The notes beneath the pieces are model-generated. The model made no database searches, had not been told where the DNA came from, and saw nothing but the letters and a program-made list of their open reading frames with translations. Made by a program: the position numbers and the translations under genes. DNA of 64,000 bases from Leptospira saintgironsiae (GTDB lineage Bacteria; Spirochaetota; Leptospiria; Leptospirales; Leptospiraceae): NCBI RefSeq assembly GCF_002811765.1, contig NZ_NPDR01000002.1, positions 124,001 through 188,000 on the forward strand. The letters are read 5' to 3'. Below, in pieces: positions 63,272 to 64,000 of the stretch. Position 1 is the first letter of the stretch, and every line of letters begins with the position of its first letter.

Positions 63272-64000
63272 GCGCTCTCCTCCCGGATTCTATTCGGGAG
63301 GAATTGACTCGCTATTCCTTTATCTCCACCGGATATTCTAGCCCGAATCCTCCGGTGGCCTGCGTTTTAGAAGACGCAAATACAGGTGAGATCCTCGCCT
63401 CTGCTTCCACACAAAAAAACGGACAAAACCATGCAGAAAGAGAAGCATATCGTTTGCTTCGAGAAAAATTTCCGAATGGAATATTACCTTCTCATAATGC
63501 ATACGTAACCTTAGAACCTTGCTCTCATTATGGCAAAACCCCTCCTTGTATTGATCTATTTCTGGAAGAAAAACCTGTTCGTTTGGAATACGGATGGAAG
63601 GATCCGAATCCTTTGGTCTCTTCGCGTTCTGGTTTGAGTAAACTAACTGAGATCGGTGTTGATATTATTGAAAATACTGAGTTAGCCGAAATCTCTTCTA
63701 AATTTCTATTTGGTTTCAGATCCAGGATTGAAAGAAGAAGGCCCGCATTTTTACTCAAAACTTCTCTCAGCAAAGAAGGTTATTTCAGTTCAGGAGAAGG
63801 TCTCAGGGAGAAAATATCTTCTTCCGAGTCAGATGTATTTCTTTCTATGCTAAGAGCTAAAGTGGATACGATCTTGGTCGGGCCGAATACTGTGAGAGTA
63901 GACGATCCGGGTTTGGATTTTAGAATACCTTCTTCTTTGCCGAAATTCTCACCACAGATTTTGAGTGTGTCTGAGAATGCCAGTGTGAATCAAAATGCAA
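63268..64000 (+). CDS. ribD: Riboflavin biosynthesis deaminase/reductase, 3' end beyond the window
   Basis: The open frame from TTG 63268, which overlaps the secF stop (TTGA), runs to the window end: 244 codons visible. The N-terminal deaminase has NHAEREAYRLL (zinc His, catalytic Glu) and the zinc cysteines in TLEPCSHYGKTPPC, followed by DPNPLVS. The reductase part has LKTSLSKEGYFSSGEGL, then AKVDTILVGPNTVRVDDPGL, the normal order of bifunctional RibD. Divergent points: PPVACVL where PxVGCVIV is usual, and no GxHxxAG loop before the HAE motif. Converts the RibA product towards riboflavin. The first gene after secF, possibly the start of a rib cluster. Confidence 0.9.
   Translation, partial: MSALLPDSIREELTRYSFISTGYSSPNPPVACVLEDANTGEILASASTQKNGQNHAEREAYRLLREKFPNGILPSHNAYVTLEPCSHYGKTPPCIDLFLEEKPVRLEYGWKDPNPLVSSRSGLSKLTEIGVDIIENTELAEISSKFLFGFRSRIERRRPAFLLKTSLSKEGYFSSGEGLREKISSSESDVFLSMLRAKVDTILVGPNTVRVDDPGLDFRIPSSLPKFSPQILSVSENASVNQNA

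Overview
The window is a stretch of Leptospira chromosome. The evidence is the gene order (dapA-dapB-cdaA-cdaR-acpS-bactofilin-rpsB-tsf-pyrH-frr-uppS-cdsA-dxr-rseP-proS-trpBA and rimP-nusA-infB-rbfA-truB-rpsO-pnp), several spirochaete-style lipoproteins, and the frequent use of TTG and GTG starts. By eye the base composition is intermediate rather than strongly AT-rich. That would fit a subclade other than L. interrogans, but I did not count it and do not name a species. I see no rRNA, tRNA, CRISPR array, prophage, transposase or classical defence locus.

Layout. 1-4.7 kb: a divergent pair of lipoprotein genes, one running off the left edge and one very long. 4.8-27.5 kb: an almost unbroken plus-strand run of about 24 genes. 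It covers lysine/diaminopimelate synthesis, c-di-AMP synthesis (CdaA/CdaR), acyl-carrier-protein activation, a bactofilin with a small TPR protein, translation (S2, EF-Ts, RRF, ProRS), UMP kinase, envelope lipid and isoprenoid genes (UppS, CdsA, Dxr, Dxs), site-2 protease, trpBA and a CHASE2-adenylate cyclase. 27.6-41.0 kb: the less conserved, mixed-strand part. It holds an esterase, a zinc alcohol dehydrogenase, small lipoprotein and unknown genes, an NmrA/QorB-like reductase, an 844-residue cyclic-nucleotide-binding-fold protein, a NamZ-type muramidase homologue, a repeat element, a CDGSH iron-sulfur protein, the NAD(P)H-hydrate repair enzyme and another lipoprotein. 41.2-64 kb: a second long plus-strand run. 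It holds the rimP-nusA-infB-rbfA-truB-rpsO-pnp transcription/translation cluster, an M16 peptidase, dUTPase, FtsK, a LolA-like carrier, a RodZ-like protein, RimO, PgsA, TrpD, the YajC-SecD-SecF translocase with an extra lysine-rich membrane protein, and a truncated RibD.

How the genes work together. Most of the window is growth-coupled housekeeping: ribosome assembly and initiation, RNA turnover, phospholipid and isoprenoid supply, protein export and envelope quality control. Two nucleotide second-messenger activities are encoded (c-di-AMP and a class III cyclase), together with one protein carrying a divergent cyclic-nucleotide-binding fold. Adjacent genes often overlap at stop-start junctions, several of them as TTGA or ATGA, which suggests translational coupling.

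The most unusual items are: a 16-bp palindrome family (consensus TGTNGGANNTCCNACA) seen three times, two copies of which bound a 146-bp structured element; an RGG-repeat block inside IF-2; a lysine-rich single-pass protein inserted between YajC and SecD; a NamZ homologue without a visible signal peptide; the large CNB-fold protein; and a possible decayed gene near 4.7 kb. Nothing here is clearly a wholly new system. All functional calls come from reading motifs, not from database searches.
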